From Chryseobacterium sp. H1D6B (GTDB lineage Bacteria; Bacteroidota; Bacteroidia; Flavobacteriales; Weeksellaceae): a DNA stretch of 64,000 nt. Location: the NCBI RefSeq assembly GCF_029892445.1, contig NZ_JARXVJ010000001.1, forward strand, positions 4,340,001 through 4,404,000, in the 5' to 3' direction. Below, one piece after another: positions 32,972 through 42,384 of the stretch. The position numbers were made by a program, and so were the translations under genes. Position 1 is the first letter of the stretch. Every line of letters begins with the position of its first letter. The notes beneath the pieces were generated by a model. It saw nothing but the letters and a program-made list of their open reading frames with translations, was not told the DNA's origin and made no database searches.

Positions 32972-33002
32972 ATCCCTTTTAGAATCTAAAAGGGATTTTT
33001 TA
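32972..33002 (+). terminator. Terminator after the GH5 gene
   Basis: A 10-bp stem ATCCCTTTTA with its complement and a GAATC loop are followed by TTTTTT, just before the beta-lactamase gene. Confidence 0.85.
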
Positions 33003-33013
33003 ATTTTACAGAT

Positions 33014-33892
33014 ATGAAAAAAATTAGCTTATTACTTCTTTTGATTTCCGCTTTTACTTTTGCGCAAAAATCAGTCTTAGAAAAGAAGGTCAATTCTATT
33101 GTTGACGGTAAAAAAGGAACGGTGGGAGTTTCTGTTTTAGGAATTGAAGATAACTTCACTTTCAACAAAAATGGAGACAAAAAACTTCCCATGCAGAGTG
33201 TTTTCAAATTCCACATTGCCTGCGCAGTTTTATATCTTGTAGATAAAGGAAAACTAAAATTAGATCAGAAAATTCTGATTAAAAAATCTGATCTTTTGGA
33301 TAATACCTGGTCTCCGATCCGCGATAAATATCCTGCCGGAAATGCAGAAGTTCCTTTAAGTGAGATCATCGATTATACAGTTGCATTAAGTGACAATAAC
33401 GGATGTGATATCCTGCTGAGATTAATTGGCGGAACACAGACTGTTCAAAACTTTATGAATTCTAAAGGCGTAAAGGATTTCCAAATCAAATTTAATGAAG
33501 AAGAAATGCATAAAGCCTGGAATATACAATATGAAAATTATACCACAACCAATTCGGCTGTAAGCGTTCTAAAAAAGTTTTACCAAGGAAAACTCCTTGC
33601 CAAAAAATCTACAGATTTCTTAATGAAGATCATGCTGGGAACAAAAACAGGATTAAATAAAATGGTGGAACAACTTCCAAAAAATACTCCTGTAGCCCGT
33701 AAAACAGGATCTTCTGGAAAGAATAAAGATGGACTTACCGGTGCAGAAAATGAAATAGGAATTGTAACTTTACCCAACGGCAGACATTATGCAGTTGCTG
33801 TATTTGTAAGCAATTCTACAGAAACCGATGCTGTAAACTGTAAGGTAATTTCTGATATTTCTAAAGCCGTATGGGATCATTTTAATAAGTAA
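33014..33892 (+). CDS. bla: Class A beta-lactamase, subclass A2 (CIA/CGA-like)
   Basis: This 292-residue periplasmic enzyme hydrolyses beta-lactams through an active-site serine. After the signal peptide (ending TFAQ) come SVFK (S62-K65), SDN (126-128), an omega-loop region NEEEMHKAWN, and KTG (230-232). This spacing and the AWNIQYENYTTT segment match the extended-spectrum enzymes chromosomal in Chryseobacterium. It is likely intrinsic and not acquired, since no mobile element flanks it. No dedicated regulator gene is adjacent. The allele cannot be named from sequence alone. Confidence 0.92.
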   Translation: MKKISLLLLLISAFTFAQKSVLEKKVNSIVDGKKGTVGVSVLGIEDNFTFNKNGDKKLPMQSVFKFHIACAVLYLVDKGKLKLDQKILIKKSDLLDNTWSPIRDKYPAGNAEVPLSEIIDYTVALSDNNGCDILLRLIGGTQTVQNFMNSKGVKDFQIKFNEEEMHKAWNIQYENYTTTNSAVSVLKKFYQGKLLAKKSTDFLMKIMLGTKTGLNKMVEQLPKNTPVARKTGSSGKNKDGLTGAENEIGIVTLPNGRHYAVAVFVSNSTETDAVNCKVISDISKAVWDHFNK

Positions 33893-33986
33893 TTTTTTAG
33901 TCTTACTTTTAAAGATCAGAAATAAGGACGGCTCATAGGATTTTAGCAACTGAAATTCTTAACCAGACTTCATAAAATTTAAAACA

Positions 33987-34397
33987 ATGAAAAAATTACT
34001 ATCAATACTAGGTATATTCTGTTTTGCTTTCTTCTTTTCACAAAAGAATCAGAACTATTTACAGATCGGCTACTCCAGCATCTGCTGCGGTACTCCTTCT
34101 AAGGATCCTGTGATAAAATATCTGGCACAGTTCCAGAAGAAAAATAAAATCAAAAATCTTGAGATCTTACAGCAGGGAGGATTAGGAAGAGAGGGAGAGT
34201 TTAATTTATACATCGGAATTGATGCCCTTTCAAAAACACAAAAAGGCACGTTTATAAAAGGTCTTCAGTCAGCCATTGATGCACAAAATAAGACGAGACA
34301 GCAGAACAGCGACGGTCTTGTAAATCTGGATGTATCAACGATGGTCACTAAGGCAGACCTGGCCAATAAAAAAAATGTAACTATCTATAAAAAATAA
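33987..34397 (+). CDS. Exported protein of unknown function
   Basis: The 136 residues start with a signal peptide (LLSILGIFCFAFFFSQ). The mature protein contains a Cys pair (SSICCGTPSKD) and an alternating pattern (KNLEILQQGGLGREGEFNLYIGI) that suggests a small alpha/beta fold. I do not recognise it. It lies 20 bp upstream of the 3-hydroxyacyl-CoA dehydrogenase gene, but the pairing need not be functional. Confidence 0.6.
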   Translation: MKKLLSILGIFCFAFFFSQKNQNYLQIGYSSICCGTPSKDPVIKYLAQFQKKNKIKNLEILQQGGLGREGEFNLYIGIDALSKTQKGTFIKGLQSAIDAQNKTRQQNSDGLVNLDVSTMVTKADLANKKNVTIYKK

Positions 34398-34417
34398 TTT
34401 TAATTAAATCAGGAAAA

Positions 34418-35311
34418 ATGATCAAAAACATTGTAGTTATCGGGGCGGGAACCATGGGAAATGGTATTGCACATACTTTTGCACAAAGCGGATTTAAAGT
34501 AAACCTGGTAGACGTATCACAGGACGCTTTAGACAAAGGCATAAAAACCATTACCACAAACCTTGACAGAATAATTGCAAAGGGCAACCTTACAGAAGAA
34601 CAAAAAGCATCAACTTTAGGAAATATTACTACATTTACAGCTCTTCAAGATGCTGCAGGAAGTGCAGATCTGATCGTAGAAGCCGCTACAGAAAACCAAG
34701 ACTTAAAATTAAAGATCTTCGGGCAGATGGATGAATTTGCTCCTGAAAACTGCATTTTAGCTACCAACACCTCTTCTATTTCCATCACTAAAATTGCAGC
34801 AGCCACAAAAAGACCTGATAAAGTGATCGGAATGCATTTTATGAATCCGGTTCCTATTATGAAATTAGTAGAAATTATTAAAGGATATTCTACATCAAAA
34901 GAGACGTTTGACGCGATCTATGAAATGAGTAAGACGTTAGGAAAAGTTCCTGTAGAGGTTAATGATTATCCGGGTTTTGTTGCCAACAGAATTTTAATGC
35001 CGATGATCAATGAATCTATTGAAACTCTTTACAACGGTGTTGCCGGCGTTGAGGAAATAGACACCGTAATGAAACTGGGAATGGCTCATCCAATGGGACC
35101 GCTTCAGCTTGCAGATTTCATCGGTCTTGATATTTGTTTAGCAATTTTAAATGTGATGTATGACGGATTTAAAAATCCTAAGTATGCTCCCAATCCGCTG
35201 TTGGTGAACATGGTAATGGCAGGGAAATTAGGAGTGAAATCTGGGGAAGGTTTCTATGATTATTCAGAAAGTAAAAAAGCTGAAAAAGTTTCAAAAATGT
35301 TTTTAAAATAA
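34418..35311 (+). CDS. 3-hydroxybutyryl-CoA dehydrogenase
   Basis: This 297-residue NAD-dependent enzyme interconverts 3-hydroxyacyl-CoA and 3-oxoacyl-CoA in fatty-acid or butyrate metabolism. The dinucleotide loop is VVIGAGTMGNGIAHTFA and the catalytic His is H140 in GMHFMNPVPIM, followed by the C-terminal domain with DYPGFVANRILMPMINESIE and MGPLQLADFIGLD. Length fits the single-function short type (about 280-300 residues), not the FadB multifunctional type. Confidence 0.92.
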   Translation: MIKNIVVIGAGTMGNGIAHTFAQSGFKVNLVDVSQDALDKGIKTITTNLDRIIAKGNLTEEQKASTLGNITTFTALQDAAGSADLIVEAATENQDLKLKIFGQMDEFAPENCILATNTSSISITKIAAATKRPDKVIGMHFMNPVPIMKLVEIIKGYSTSKETFDAIYEMSKTLGKVPVEVNDYPGFVANRILMPMINESIETLYNGVAGVEEIDTVMKLGMAHPMGPLQLADFIGLDICLAILNVMYDGFKNPKYAPNPLLVNMVMAGKLGVKSGEGFYDYSESKKAEKVSKMFLK

Positions 35312-35372
35312 TTTCTTTTTAAATGGAAGAAAAAGAATACGTCCATTTAGAAAGAAAAGACAAATTCCTTCC

Positions 35373-36689
35373 ATGAAAAAAAAAGAAAAATATATTCAGA
35401 TAACAATGATCATCATTACTCTAATGATGATCATTTTGCGTTTTTTATTCAATGAAAAAGGAAGGGTAAATCCTGATTCCATACGGTATATGAGACTTGC
35501 CTACCGCTTTCCTGTCATTGATAATACCACCACTCCTTTAGGATATCCTTTGAGCCTGAAATTCTTTACTTTTTTTGGTTTTGATGAATTTTGGAGCAGT
35601 AAAATCGTGGGCATTCTGGCTTTTCTTTTCATTCTGTTTTTTGCATGGAAAAAGAATTTCTATTTCCGGGAGTCTATACTTGCAGGTGCACTGTTCAGCT
35701 TCCTTTCTATCTACTCGTATACGATGAGTGAAGCGCTGATTCTGCCCTTTGTATTTCTATTTTTATATATTTCTAAATTAATTATTGAAGGAAATTTAAA
35801 AAAATGGAACGCTGTTTTTTATCTTTCATTATCACTTATTCTGCTTTATAACATTAGATACAGCTCATTATTTATAATCGGAGGAACCGGACTTTACGGG
35901 CTTGCGGTATGGAAAAGAAAGTACTCTTCTGCATTTATTATAGCAGCAGGAATAGGTTTCGTTTTCATCGTTTTGTATAAACTTTTATATATAGATTATT
36001 TCAACGCCAACTATGTAAAGGAAGCTCTAGAAATAGGACTTCATCCTACTTCTCAATTACTGGTTGAATTGTTTCAGGGGCTGTGCACCACTTTTAATCC
36101 GTTTATCCATATTGCCAATCCGGCCGGCGGCATTATCAATTATGCAATTTTTGGAATCGGCTTTCTCAACATCCTTTTACTTATCTTTCTTTTTGTTAAG
36201 AATAAGCTTTCAGATCTTGAAACGTTCTTTATATGTATTGGAGTAACAGGAATTATCTGTTCTTACTTTATCCAGTATTTTTATTCTGTAAATGCAATAG
36301 ATTACAGATTAATGGCTCCTTTTAGTTTTCCGATCTGGCTTGTATATTTCAGAAAGCTGTTTCAGCTGTTTGATCTAAAAGTCTATGTAATCGGTGCTTT
36401 GAGTATTATGACAGGAGCAGTTTTCACATGGCTTTCAAAAGGAAATTATCTTGAGAATAGAAAAGTAATTTCAGAATTTCTAAAAAATGAAAAGCTTGAT
36501 AAGGTACCGGTAACCTATTATCTTAAATCTTCGGAAGATCTGGAACAAATACAAATCGCAGAGCTTATAAGCACCGTAAATCCTCAAATTACATTAACGT
36601 TTAAACCAAAAGACAGTCTGCAGAAGACGACTCTTACCCGGTATAAAGTTTTACAAAAAATTAAAATCGACAAGAATAAGTATCAATAA
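35373..36689 (+). CDS. Polytopic membrane protein, glycosyltransferase-C-like
   Basis: The 438-residue protein has about ten hydrophobic segments. The first loop after the initial membrane span (NEKGRVNPDSIRYMRLAYRF) carries the Asp-rich site seen in GT-C-type enzymes such as the ArnT/Dpm-mannosyltransferase group. A soluble C-terminal region (residues ~350-438) follows. It could use a lipid-linked sugar donor, but that is inference. A 17-codon open frame lies directly upstream (35,323-35,376) and overlaps its start; whether it is translated is unclear. Confidence 0.6.
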   Translation: MKKKEKYIQITMIIITLMMIILRFLFNEKGRVNPDSIRYMRLAYRFPVIDNTTTPLGYPLSLKFFTFFGFDEFWSSKIVGILAFLFILFFAWKKNFYFRESILAGALFSFLSIYSYTMSEALILPFVFLFLYISKLIIEGNLKKWNAVFYLSLSLILLYNIRYSSLFIIGGTGLYGLAVWKRKYSSAFIIAAGIGFVFIVLYKLLYIDYFNANYVKEALEIGLHPTSQLLVELFQGLCTTFNPFIHIANPAGGIINYAIFGIGFLNILLLIFLFVKNKLSDLETFFICIGVTGIICSYFIQYFYSVNAIDYRLMAPFSFPIWLVYFRKLFQLFDLKVYVIGALSIMTGAVFTWLSKGNYLENRKVISEFLKNEKLDKVPVTYYLKSSEDLEQIQIAELISTVNPQITLTFKPKDSLQKTTLTRYKVLQKIKIDKNKYQ

Positions 36690-36695
36690 TTTTAT

Positions 36696-36703
36696 TATCT
36701 TTG
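36696..36703 (+). promoter_or_regulatory. Candidate -7 box for the acidic small protein
   Basis: TATCTTTG matches TAnnTTTG exactly, 22 bases before the ATG of the acidic protein gene. Confidence 0.5.
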
Positions 36704-36725
36704 AGAAAGTTAAAACATTAAAAAA

Positions 36726-36971
36726 ATGAAATTACCTAAGTTTTTATTAGCAGATAATTCAGAATTTCCTGAGGATTTATTCGTAGTACATACAGAATAT
36801 CCAAGATTTATCTTAAACGTTGAGGAAGAAGAAGTTGAGTGGTTAGATGATTTAGAAGGTGACGATGAAGAAACGATGGCAGATGAAGCTACTAAAGTGG
36901 TAGAAGCTGCATTCAAATGGTGTGATGAAGAGCTTGCTAAGTACGACGAAGAAGAGGAAGGAGAAGCATAA
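36726..36971 (+). CDS. Small acidic cytosolic protein, conserved in flavobacteria
   Basis: This 81-residue protein has a short structured N-terminus (MKLPKFLLADNSEFPEDLFVVHTEYPRFILNV) and a Glu/Asp-rich remainder with a helix (EATKVVEAAFKWCDEELAKY). No signal peptide. It has its own -7 box and strong terminator, so it is separately expressed. An open frame on the opposite strand is a shadow. Function unknown. Confidence 0.75.
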   Translation: MKLPKFLLADNSEFPEDLFVVHTEYPRFILNVEEEEVEWLDDLEGDDEETMADEATKVVEAAFKWCDEELAKYDEEEEGEA

Positions 36972-36990
36972 GTAACAACTTTCAACATAA

Positions 36991-37020
36991 AAAAAAGGAA
37001 CTCAATTGAGTTCCTTTTTT
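36991..37020. terminator. Perfect bidirectional terminator
   Basis: A 13-bp stem (AAAAAAGGAACTC with its complement) around an AATT loop sits between convergent genes. Its right end touches the stop codon of the META-domain gene. Confidence 0.9.
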
Positions 37021-37431
37021 TTATTCAGCTTTATTAAATTTCAATAATAAAAGATTGTCTTTGTATAATTCTAATGTAGTTCCGGTGAGTACATATTTAT
37101 TAGCCTTACCTACCATATCCATAAAATTCTTTTCTACACTCATATTATCACAAGCCATTCTTGTAGAACCCATCTGCCCAGCAACAAAATCACCGGTGGA
37201 AGAATCTAATTTTACAGTTCCAAAATAGTTATTGCATCCTGCATTTCCATTTATTTTTTCTCCTTCAATATTCAGGGTTGGAACTTTTCCTTTTACATTT
37301 TCAGCCAAAGTCCATTTTGTATTTGCCAGTGAAGGCTGAGACTTCCCTACTTTCGCAGTTGATGTACCTGACATTGCTCCACATGACGCCAGAACTGCCG
37401 CCGCACATATACTTAAAAAAAGATTTTTCAT
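37021..37431 (-). CDS. META domain (HslJ-like) lipoprotein
   Basis: The ATG at 37,431 gives a 136-residue lipoprotein with C17 in VLASCGAM. The mature domain shows the META/HslJ features: NTKWTLAENVKGKVPTLNIEG, GNAGCNNYFGTV (conserved Cys) and MACDNMSVEKNFMDMV, a pattern found in HslJ and related stress lipoproteins. A disulfide between the two Cys residues is likely. An in-frame ATG upstream at 37,455 would spoil the signal and is rejected. Confidence 0.88.
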   Translation of the reverse strand: MKNLFLSICAAAVLASCGAMSGTSTAKVGKSQPSLANTKWTLAENVKGKVPTLNIEGEKINGNAGCNNYFGTVKLDSSTGDFVAGQMGSTRMACDNMSVEKNFMDMVGKANKYVLTGTTLELYKDNLLLLKFNKAE

Positions 37432-37580
37432 TCTGTTCTCTTTTGATTTAACCAAATTTACGGAAATTATATTATTTAAACGGTTTTCAGAAGGTTTTAT
37501 TGTTTAGGCATTACTGATTTAGGTACTCTATTGATTTAAAATTAAATATAAAAGAATACGAAAACAAAGGGTATTTTCTA

Positions 37581-37645
37581 TTTTGGCTGAAGTTATTTAA
37601 GTTGATTAAATAAAAAAACGGGCTGAAGCCCGTTTCTATTGATAG
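37581..37645 (+). repeat. Composite palindromic repeat
   Basis: TTTTGGCTGAAG at 37,581 and AACGGGCTGAAGCCCGTT at 37,617-37,634 are followed by TCTATTGATAGG. Order and tail match copy C. It lies between the META-domain lipoprotein gene and pheT. Confidence 0.85.
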
Positions 37646-37665
37646 GATATATATGATAATATATT

Positions 37666-40068
37666 TTACGATCTCAATTCTGCATTGAATTCTTTCTGGA
37701 AAGATTTCACTAATGAATCCATCACTTCTGAAATTTCTTTTTCTTCCAGCGTTTTTTCTTCATTAAGGAGTTCAAAACTCATTGCATAAGATTTTTTTCC
37801 TTCAGGAAGATTTTTCCCTTCATATACATCGAATAAATTGATGTTTTTAATGAATGGAGATTTATTTTTTCTTGCTGTCTGATATAAATCCTGATAATTC
37901 ACATTTTTATCAATTAACAATGCTAGATCTCTTCTTATTTTGTTGAATTTAGGAATATCCTTAAACTTCAGTTCATTTTTAGAACGCAATTCCTGAGCCC
38001 ATTCTAATTCGATTTCTGCATAGAAACAGTCTTGGTCGATATCGAAATCTTTAAGTAAAACTGGAGAAACTTTTCCGATTCTTACTAAAGGTCTGCCCTC
38101 TGCTTCATATACTACAGCATCAGAGAATCTTTCGTCAGATAAAGCAGCTTCTTTATAATCAACTGCCAGTCTTTCCAATAAAACTTTTACGTAAGCTTTC
38201 AAATTGTAAAAATCTGTAGCTGATTTCGGCAGCAGCCAGTTTTCTGCATTATTCTTTCCTGAAACTAGTATAGACAGCTGTTTTCTTTCTTCATATTTAT
38301 CTTTTTTGTGATAAATTTTCCCGAATTCAAAGAACTTGATGTCCTGATTTTTTCTATTGATATTGTAAACTGCATTCTGAAGAAGCCCTTCTAATAAAGA
38401 CTTTCTCATGAAAGCTAAATCGTTGCTTAGAGGATTTAAAAGCTTTACAGCGTCCGTTTCATCTTTTACAGAAGTCAAAGAATTGTTCATTACTTCGTAG
38501 AAACCTAAGCTCTGTAAAGTTTTTGCCCAGTTATTTTCCAATTCATCCTGATCATTAGCACTCAGTTTAACCGGTGTAAATGAAATCTTTTGAGGAGCAT
38601 CAATCTTATTGTACCCATAAATTCTCAAGATTTCTTCGATAACATCGATTTCTCTTGTTACGTCTGCACGATAAGCAGGAACAGAAATTTCTAATCCATT
38701 CTGAATTTCGTTTAACACTTTTATTTCAAGAGCTTTTAAAATTTCTTTTACTTTTTCTCTGTGGATTTTAGTTCCTAAGATCTGTTCAATTTTAGAGAAT
38801 CTGATGATCACATAGCTGTCTTCAATTTTCTTTGGGTATTCTTCCAGCAGCTCTCCTACTAATTTTCCTTCCGCTAGTTCCTGAATCATTTTAACAGCGT
38901 GGGTGATTGCTGTTCTTGTGATGTTTGGATCTACTCCTCTTTCAAATCTGAAAGATGCATCAGTATTCAATCCATGGAATTTAGCCCCTTTTCTTACCGC
39001 TACAGGATTAAAATAAGCACTTTCCAGGAAAATAGTTTTAGTTTCAGAAGACACGCCTGAGTCTGCACCACCGAAAACTCCGGCAATACACATCGGATTG
39101 TCCCGGCCGTCTTTAATGATGATTTCAGAACCATTTAATGTTCTTTCAACCCCATCTAAAGTTTTAAATTTAGTTCCTTCTTTTACGGTTCCTACTTTCA
39201 CTTTTTTGTCTGCAATTTTATCTGCATCAAAAGCGTGAAGCGGTTGTCCGAAACCATGAAGAACATAATTTGTAATATCTACAATGTTGTTGATCGGGCT
39301 CAATCCGATCGCTTTTAGTCTGTCTTTTAACCAAGATGGAGATTCTGCCACTTTTACATCTTCGATCACTGCTCCAATATATCGCGGACATAGTTCTGCA
39401 TCTTCTACTTCTAAAGTAAACTCGTGGGTTCCTTCATTATTTAAATTTTCAGAAGCTACTTTTTCAAACTGTGATTTCTGCTGGTTTGTTGAAAGAAATG
39501 CATGAAGATCTCTTGCAACACCGTAATGAGACATTGCATCTGTTCGGTTCGGTGTTAAGCCGATCTCGAAAACTTCATCGTTCGTTAATTCAAAATAATC
39601 TGCAAAATTCTTTCCAACTTCATACTTAGTTTCGTCTAAAACCATGATTCCTCCGTGATCTTCGCTAAGACCTAATTCGTCTTCAGCACAGATCATCCCC
39701 TGCGAAACCTCACTTCTTATTTTAGCTTCTTTGATTTCAAAAAAGTTTCCGGTTTTATCATAGATCTTTGTTCCGACAACGGCTACAGGAACAGTCTGTC
39801 CTGCTTCTACATTCGGAGCACCGCAAATGATATTCAATACCTTTCCGTTCCCTATATCTACTGTTGTCTTCTTTAATTTGTCTGCATTAGGATGCTTTTC
39901 GCAGGTTAATACTTTTCCTACAACGATCCCTTCCAGACTTCCTTTTACGCTTTCAAATTTTTCTATTCCTTCAACCTCAAGGCCAATATCCGTAAGGAAT
40001 TCTCCGATTCTTTCAGATTTTAATTCCGTTTTGATATAATCTTTCAGCCAGTTGTTTGATATCTTCAT
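37666..40068 (-). CDS. pheT: Phenylalanine-tRNA ligase beta subunit
   Basis: This 800-residue subunit forms the tetrameric enzyme that charges tRNA-Phe. It has the expected domain order: N-terminal EMAP-like tRNA-binding fold (VGKVLTCEKHPNADKLKKTTVD), B3/B4 editing domain (PRYIGAVIEDVKVAESPSWLK and FGGADSGVSSETKTIFLESAYF), B5, and the C-terminal anticodon-binding fold (FPRDLALLIDKNV-like; here IRRDLALLIDKNVNYQDLY). Length is normal for the Bacteroidetes enzyme. pheS is not in the window. Confidence 0.97.
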   Translation of the reverse strand: MKISNNWLKDYIKTELKSERIGEFLTDIGLEVEGIEKFESVKGSLEGIVVGKVLTCEKHPNADKLKKTTVDIGNGKVLNIICGAPNVEAGQTVPVAVVGTKIYDKTGNFFEIKEAKIRSEVSQGMICAEDELGLSEDHGGIMVLDETKYEVGKNFADYFELTNDEVFEIGLTPNRTDAMSHYGVARDLHAFLSTNQQKSQFEKVASENLNNEGTHEFTLEVEDAELCPRYIGAVIEDVKVAESPSWLKDRLKAIGLSPINNIVDITNYVLHGFGQPLHAFDADKIADKKVKVGTVKEGTKFKTLDGVERTLNGSEIIIKDGRDNPMCIAGVFGGADSGVSSETKTIFLESAYFNPVAVRKGAKFHGLNTDASFRFERGVDPNITRTAITHAVKMIQELAEGKLVGELLEEYPKKIEDSYVIIRFSKIEQILGTKIHREKVKEILKALEIKVLNEIQNGLEISVPAYRADVTREIDVIEEILRIYGYNKIDAPQKISFTPVKLSANDQDELENNWAKTLQSLGFYEVMNNSLTSVKDETDAVKLLNPLSNDLAFMRKSLLEGLLQNAVYNINRKNQDIKFFEFGKIYHKKDKYEERKQLSILVSGKNNAENWLLPKSATDFYNLKAYVKVLLERLAVDYKEAALSDERFSDAVVYEAEGRPLVRIGKVSPVLLKDFDIDQDCFYAEIELEWAQELRSKNELKFKDIPKFNKIRRDLALLIDKNVNYQDLYQTARKNKSPFIKNINLFDVYEGKNLPEGKKSYAMSFELLNEEKTLEEKEISEVMDSLVKSFQKEFNAELRS

Positions 40069-40180
40069 CTAGTATATTTTGAAAATTTTATTGAATTTCT
40101 GCACAATCTTTATTGTACTTTTTTAACTGTACAAATGTCGTGTTTTTTTAAGAAACGGCGAAATTTAGAGGAAAATAAAA

Positions 40181-40200
40181 ACCGCAGAGATTGCTGCGGT
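40181..40200 (-). terminator. Terminator after the M23 peptidase
   Basis: A 7-bp GC-rich stem ACCGCAG with its complement is followed by T-rich sequence on the minus strand, ten bases past the stop. Confidence 0.75.
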
Positions 40201-40209
40201 CTAGTATTT

Positions 40210-41043
40210 TTAATAATTTCTGGAATAGGTCTTTTTTTCAGCCAGATACTCAACCTGCTTTCCATCACCTGTTGCAAAAAGCGTTTTAACGGTCAGACGC
40301 TGCTTCGGCCTCGTAGAGCTCGGAAGAAAACAGACAAAATGCAGGTGCGGTCCGCTGCTCCAGCCTGTATTTCCGCTTAATCCTATGACATCCCCTTTTT
40401 TCACTCTGTCTCCGATATTTACTTTAACACCATTCTGTTTTAAATGAAAATATTGGGCAATCGTTCCGTCAGAATGCAAAATGGAAATATAGTTTGCAAG
40501 CTCTGCGCAGCTTATTGTAGGACAGCCTGTGTTATTATTCTGAACAGCCTGGATCACCATCCCTTCTCGTGCTGCTGTAACTTCAGTTCCCTCAGGCATT
40601 GTAAAATCTAAAGAGTTTTCATTCTGATGCGAAAATGTTCCATTATATCCTTGAAACACATTAAATGCTTTACCCGTCTGGAAAGGAAGATTATATTGAT
40701 AATTGTAATCATAAGCCTGTAAAGTCACATCTCCAACAAATGATGAATAGCCGGGCATATATGTTACTTTCCACCTTTTTGTATTATCATTGGCCACAAA
40801 ATAGATCACTTTATTTTTCACCGATTTTGGGGGCAGCACCTGAGTTATTCTAAATACTTCCGATTTCCTCATATTTTCTAGTTGCGGCTGGCTTGAAAAC
40901 ACAACAGACACAGGAAAAATTTCCGGATTATCTGCGTAATAAGCAACGGTATCATTCCTTTGCTCATAATATATTTTTATGTTTTTCTGACACAGCAGGA
41001 TGAGGGACTGAACTAAGAATGTCAGTATAAATAGTCTTTTCAT
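40210..41043 (-). CDS. M23 family metallopeptidase
   Basis: This 277-residue exported protein is a zinc peptidase of the lysostaphin/LytM type that cuts peptidoglycan cross-bridges. The zinc ligands are H139 and D146 (in SHQNENSLDF) and the HxH pair at H233/H235 in GPHLHF, the standard M23 arrangement. The first ~115 residues form an N-terminal domain. The signal peptide is short (FILTFLVQSLILLC). It is likely periplasmic and involved in wall remodelling. It follows dnaN on the same strand but with a gap. Confidence 0.9.
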   Translation of the reverse strand: MKRLFILTFLVQSLILLCQKNIKIYYEQRNDTVAYYADNPEIFPVSVVFSSQPQLENMRKSEVFRITQVLPPKSVKNKVIYFVANDNTKRWKVTYMPGYSSFVGDVTLQAYDYNYQYNLPFQTGKAFNVFQGYNGTFSHQNENSLDFTMPEGTEVTAAREGMVIQAVQNNNTGCPTISCAELANYISILHSDGTIAQYFHLKQNGVKVNIGDRVKKGDVIGLSGNTGWSSGPHLHFVCFLPSSTRPKQRLTVKTLFATGDGKQVEYLAEKKTYSRNY

Positions 41044-41169
41044 AGGTTCTTGGTTTATTAGTTTTTACAAGTATACGAAAACTGCGGCAATGGACAGCTT
41101 TTAGGTTTAATAAATAAAAAAGGATTTTGGAAAACCAAAACCCTTTGTATCTATTATTGAAACTTACTG

Positions 41170-42300
41170 TTACAAACCGATTACAGGCATTGATAACATT
41201 AAGATATTTTCGTTTTCTTCTAACCCGTCCAGCGGTTCAATGATTCCCGGTCTGTTCGGCTGGGACATTTTCATGGTAATATCATCAGAACCTAGAATCG
41301 TAAGCATTTCTGTTAAAAACTTAGAACTGAATCCAATATTGATATCTTCTCCATTATAGTCGCAAGGAATCTGCATATCTGCTTTGTTAGCATATTCAGT
41401 ATCTTCTGCGTGAAGATGAAGAATATTGGCTGAAAGCTTAAATCTAACTTGATTCGTAGATTTGTTAGACATGATCGATGCTCTTTTAATCGCTCCTAAT
41501 AAAAGGTTTCTGTTGATCGTTAATACATTCGGGTTTTCTTTTGGAATTACCGCCGTATAGTTAGGATATTTTCCGTCGATCAATCTACAGATCCAGATAT
41601 GCTTGCCAAAAGTAAATTTAGCCATGTTCTCATTGAAATCGATCTTAACATCTTCATTAGAACTTGCTAAAATATTTTTGAAAATATTCAGCGGTTTTTT
41701 AGGCATGATGAATTCCATCGGCTCGGCATTCATCAAATCCATTCTTTTGTATACAACCAATCTGTGAGAGTCTGTAGAAACAAAATTCGTTTCATTTTCT
41801 CCAAACTGGAAAAGAACTCCTGTCATTACGGGACGCAGAGAATCGTTACTGGTTGCAAAAAGAGTGTTGGTTAATGCTTCGGATAAAACTCCCGCAGACA
41901 TTGTTACACTTTGAGAAGCATCAAATTCCGGAAGTTCCGGATAATCGTCTGCGTTATCTAGCGCTACTGCGAAGTTATCTTTTTCATCTAAAATCTCAAG
42001 CTGGCTTCCAGTACCTTCTGCATTATCCTTTACAGACAATGTAAGAGGCTGTTCGCCATAAGTCTTGATAAAATCTTGAAAAATTTTAGCAGGAACAGCA
42101 AATTTACCCGAATCATCAGACTTCACATCCAAAGATGTTACAAGAGTTGTTTCGCCATCAGATGCCGTAATGGTAACATTATTTTCATTTAACTCAAAAA
42201 GATAGTTTTCTAAAATCGGTCTCGACTGAGAGCTTGATATTACGCCACTTACAGTTTGCAATGCTTTCTGCAGTTCACCACTTGAAATAATAAATTTCAT
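41170..42300 (-). CDS. dnaN: DNA polymerase III beta sliding clamp
   Basis: The ATG at 42,300 yields 376 residues beginning MKFIISSGELQKALQTV, the normal start of DnaN; a longer frame to 42,378 is not supported. The clamp has three repeated domains (segments near SGELQKALQTVSG, SAGVLSEALTNTLFATSN and NRNLLLGAIKRASIMSN) and ends in ENILMLSMPVIGL, the usual C-terminus. It tethers DNA polymerase to DNA. A -7 box lies upstream. Confidence 0.97.
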   Translation of the reverse strand: MKFIISSGELQKALQTVSGVISSSQSRPILENYLFELNENNVTITASDGETTLVTSLDVKSDDSGKFAVPAKIFQDFIKTYGEQPLTLSVKDNAEGTGSQLEILDEKDNFAVALDNADDYPELPEFDASQSVTMSAGVLSEALTNTLFATSNDSLRPVMTGVLFQFGENETNFVSTDSHRLVVYKRMDLMNAEPMEFIMPKKPLNIFKNILASSNEDVKIDFNENMAKFTFGKHIWICRLIDGKYPNYTAVIPKENPNVLTINRNLLLGAIKRASIMSNKSTNQVRFKLSANILHLHAEDTEYANKADMQIPCDYNGEDINIGFSSKFLTEMLTILGSDDITMKMSQPNRPGIIEPLDGLEENENILMLSMPVIGL

Positions 42301-42321
42301 AGATTTATAAATAAGTTTGTA

Positions 42322-42329
42322 CAAATATA
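42322..42329 (-). promoter_or_regulatory. Candidate -7 box for dnaN
   Basis: On the minus strand this reads TATATTTG, an exact TAnnTTTG match, 22 bases upstream of the chosen start. It supports the ATG at 42,300. Confidence 0.5.
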
Positions 42330-42384
42330 ATAAATAGATATAAGACTGAAAAAAATAATGTCTAGTAGTTTTTAACAAACATCA

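Noticed and set aside
36710..36988. 92-codon Ser-rich open frame on the minus strand
   Set aside because: It is the antisense shadow of the acidic protein gene, whose GAA/GAT codons read as Ser/Thr on the other strand.
40135..40380. 81-codon open frame (plus strand)
   Set aside because: It spans the terminator and 3' end of the M23 peptidase gene on the other strand and shows no domain.
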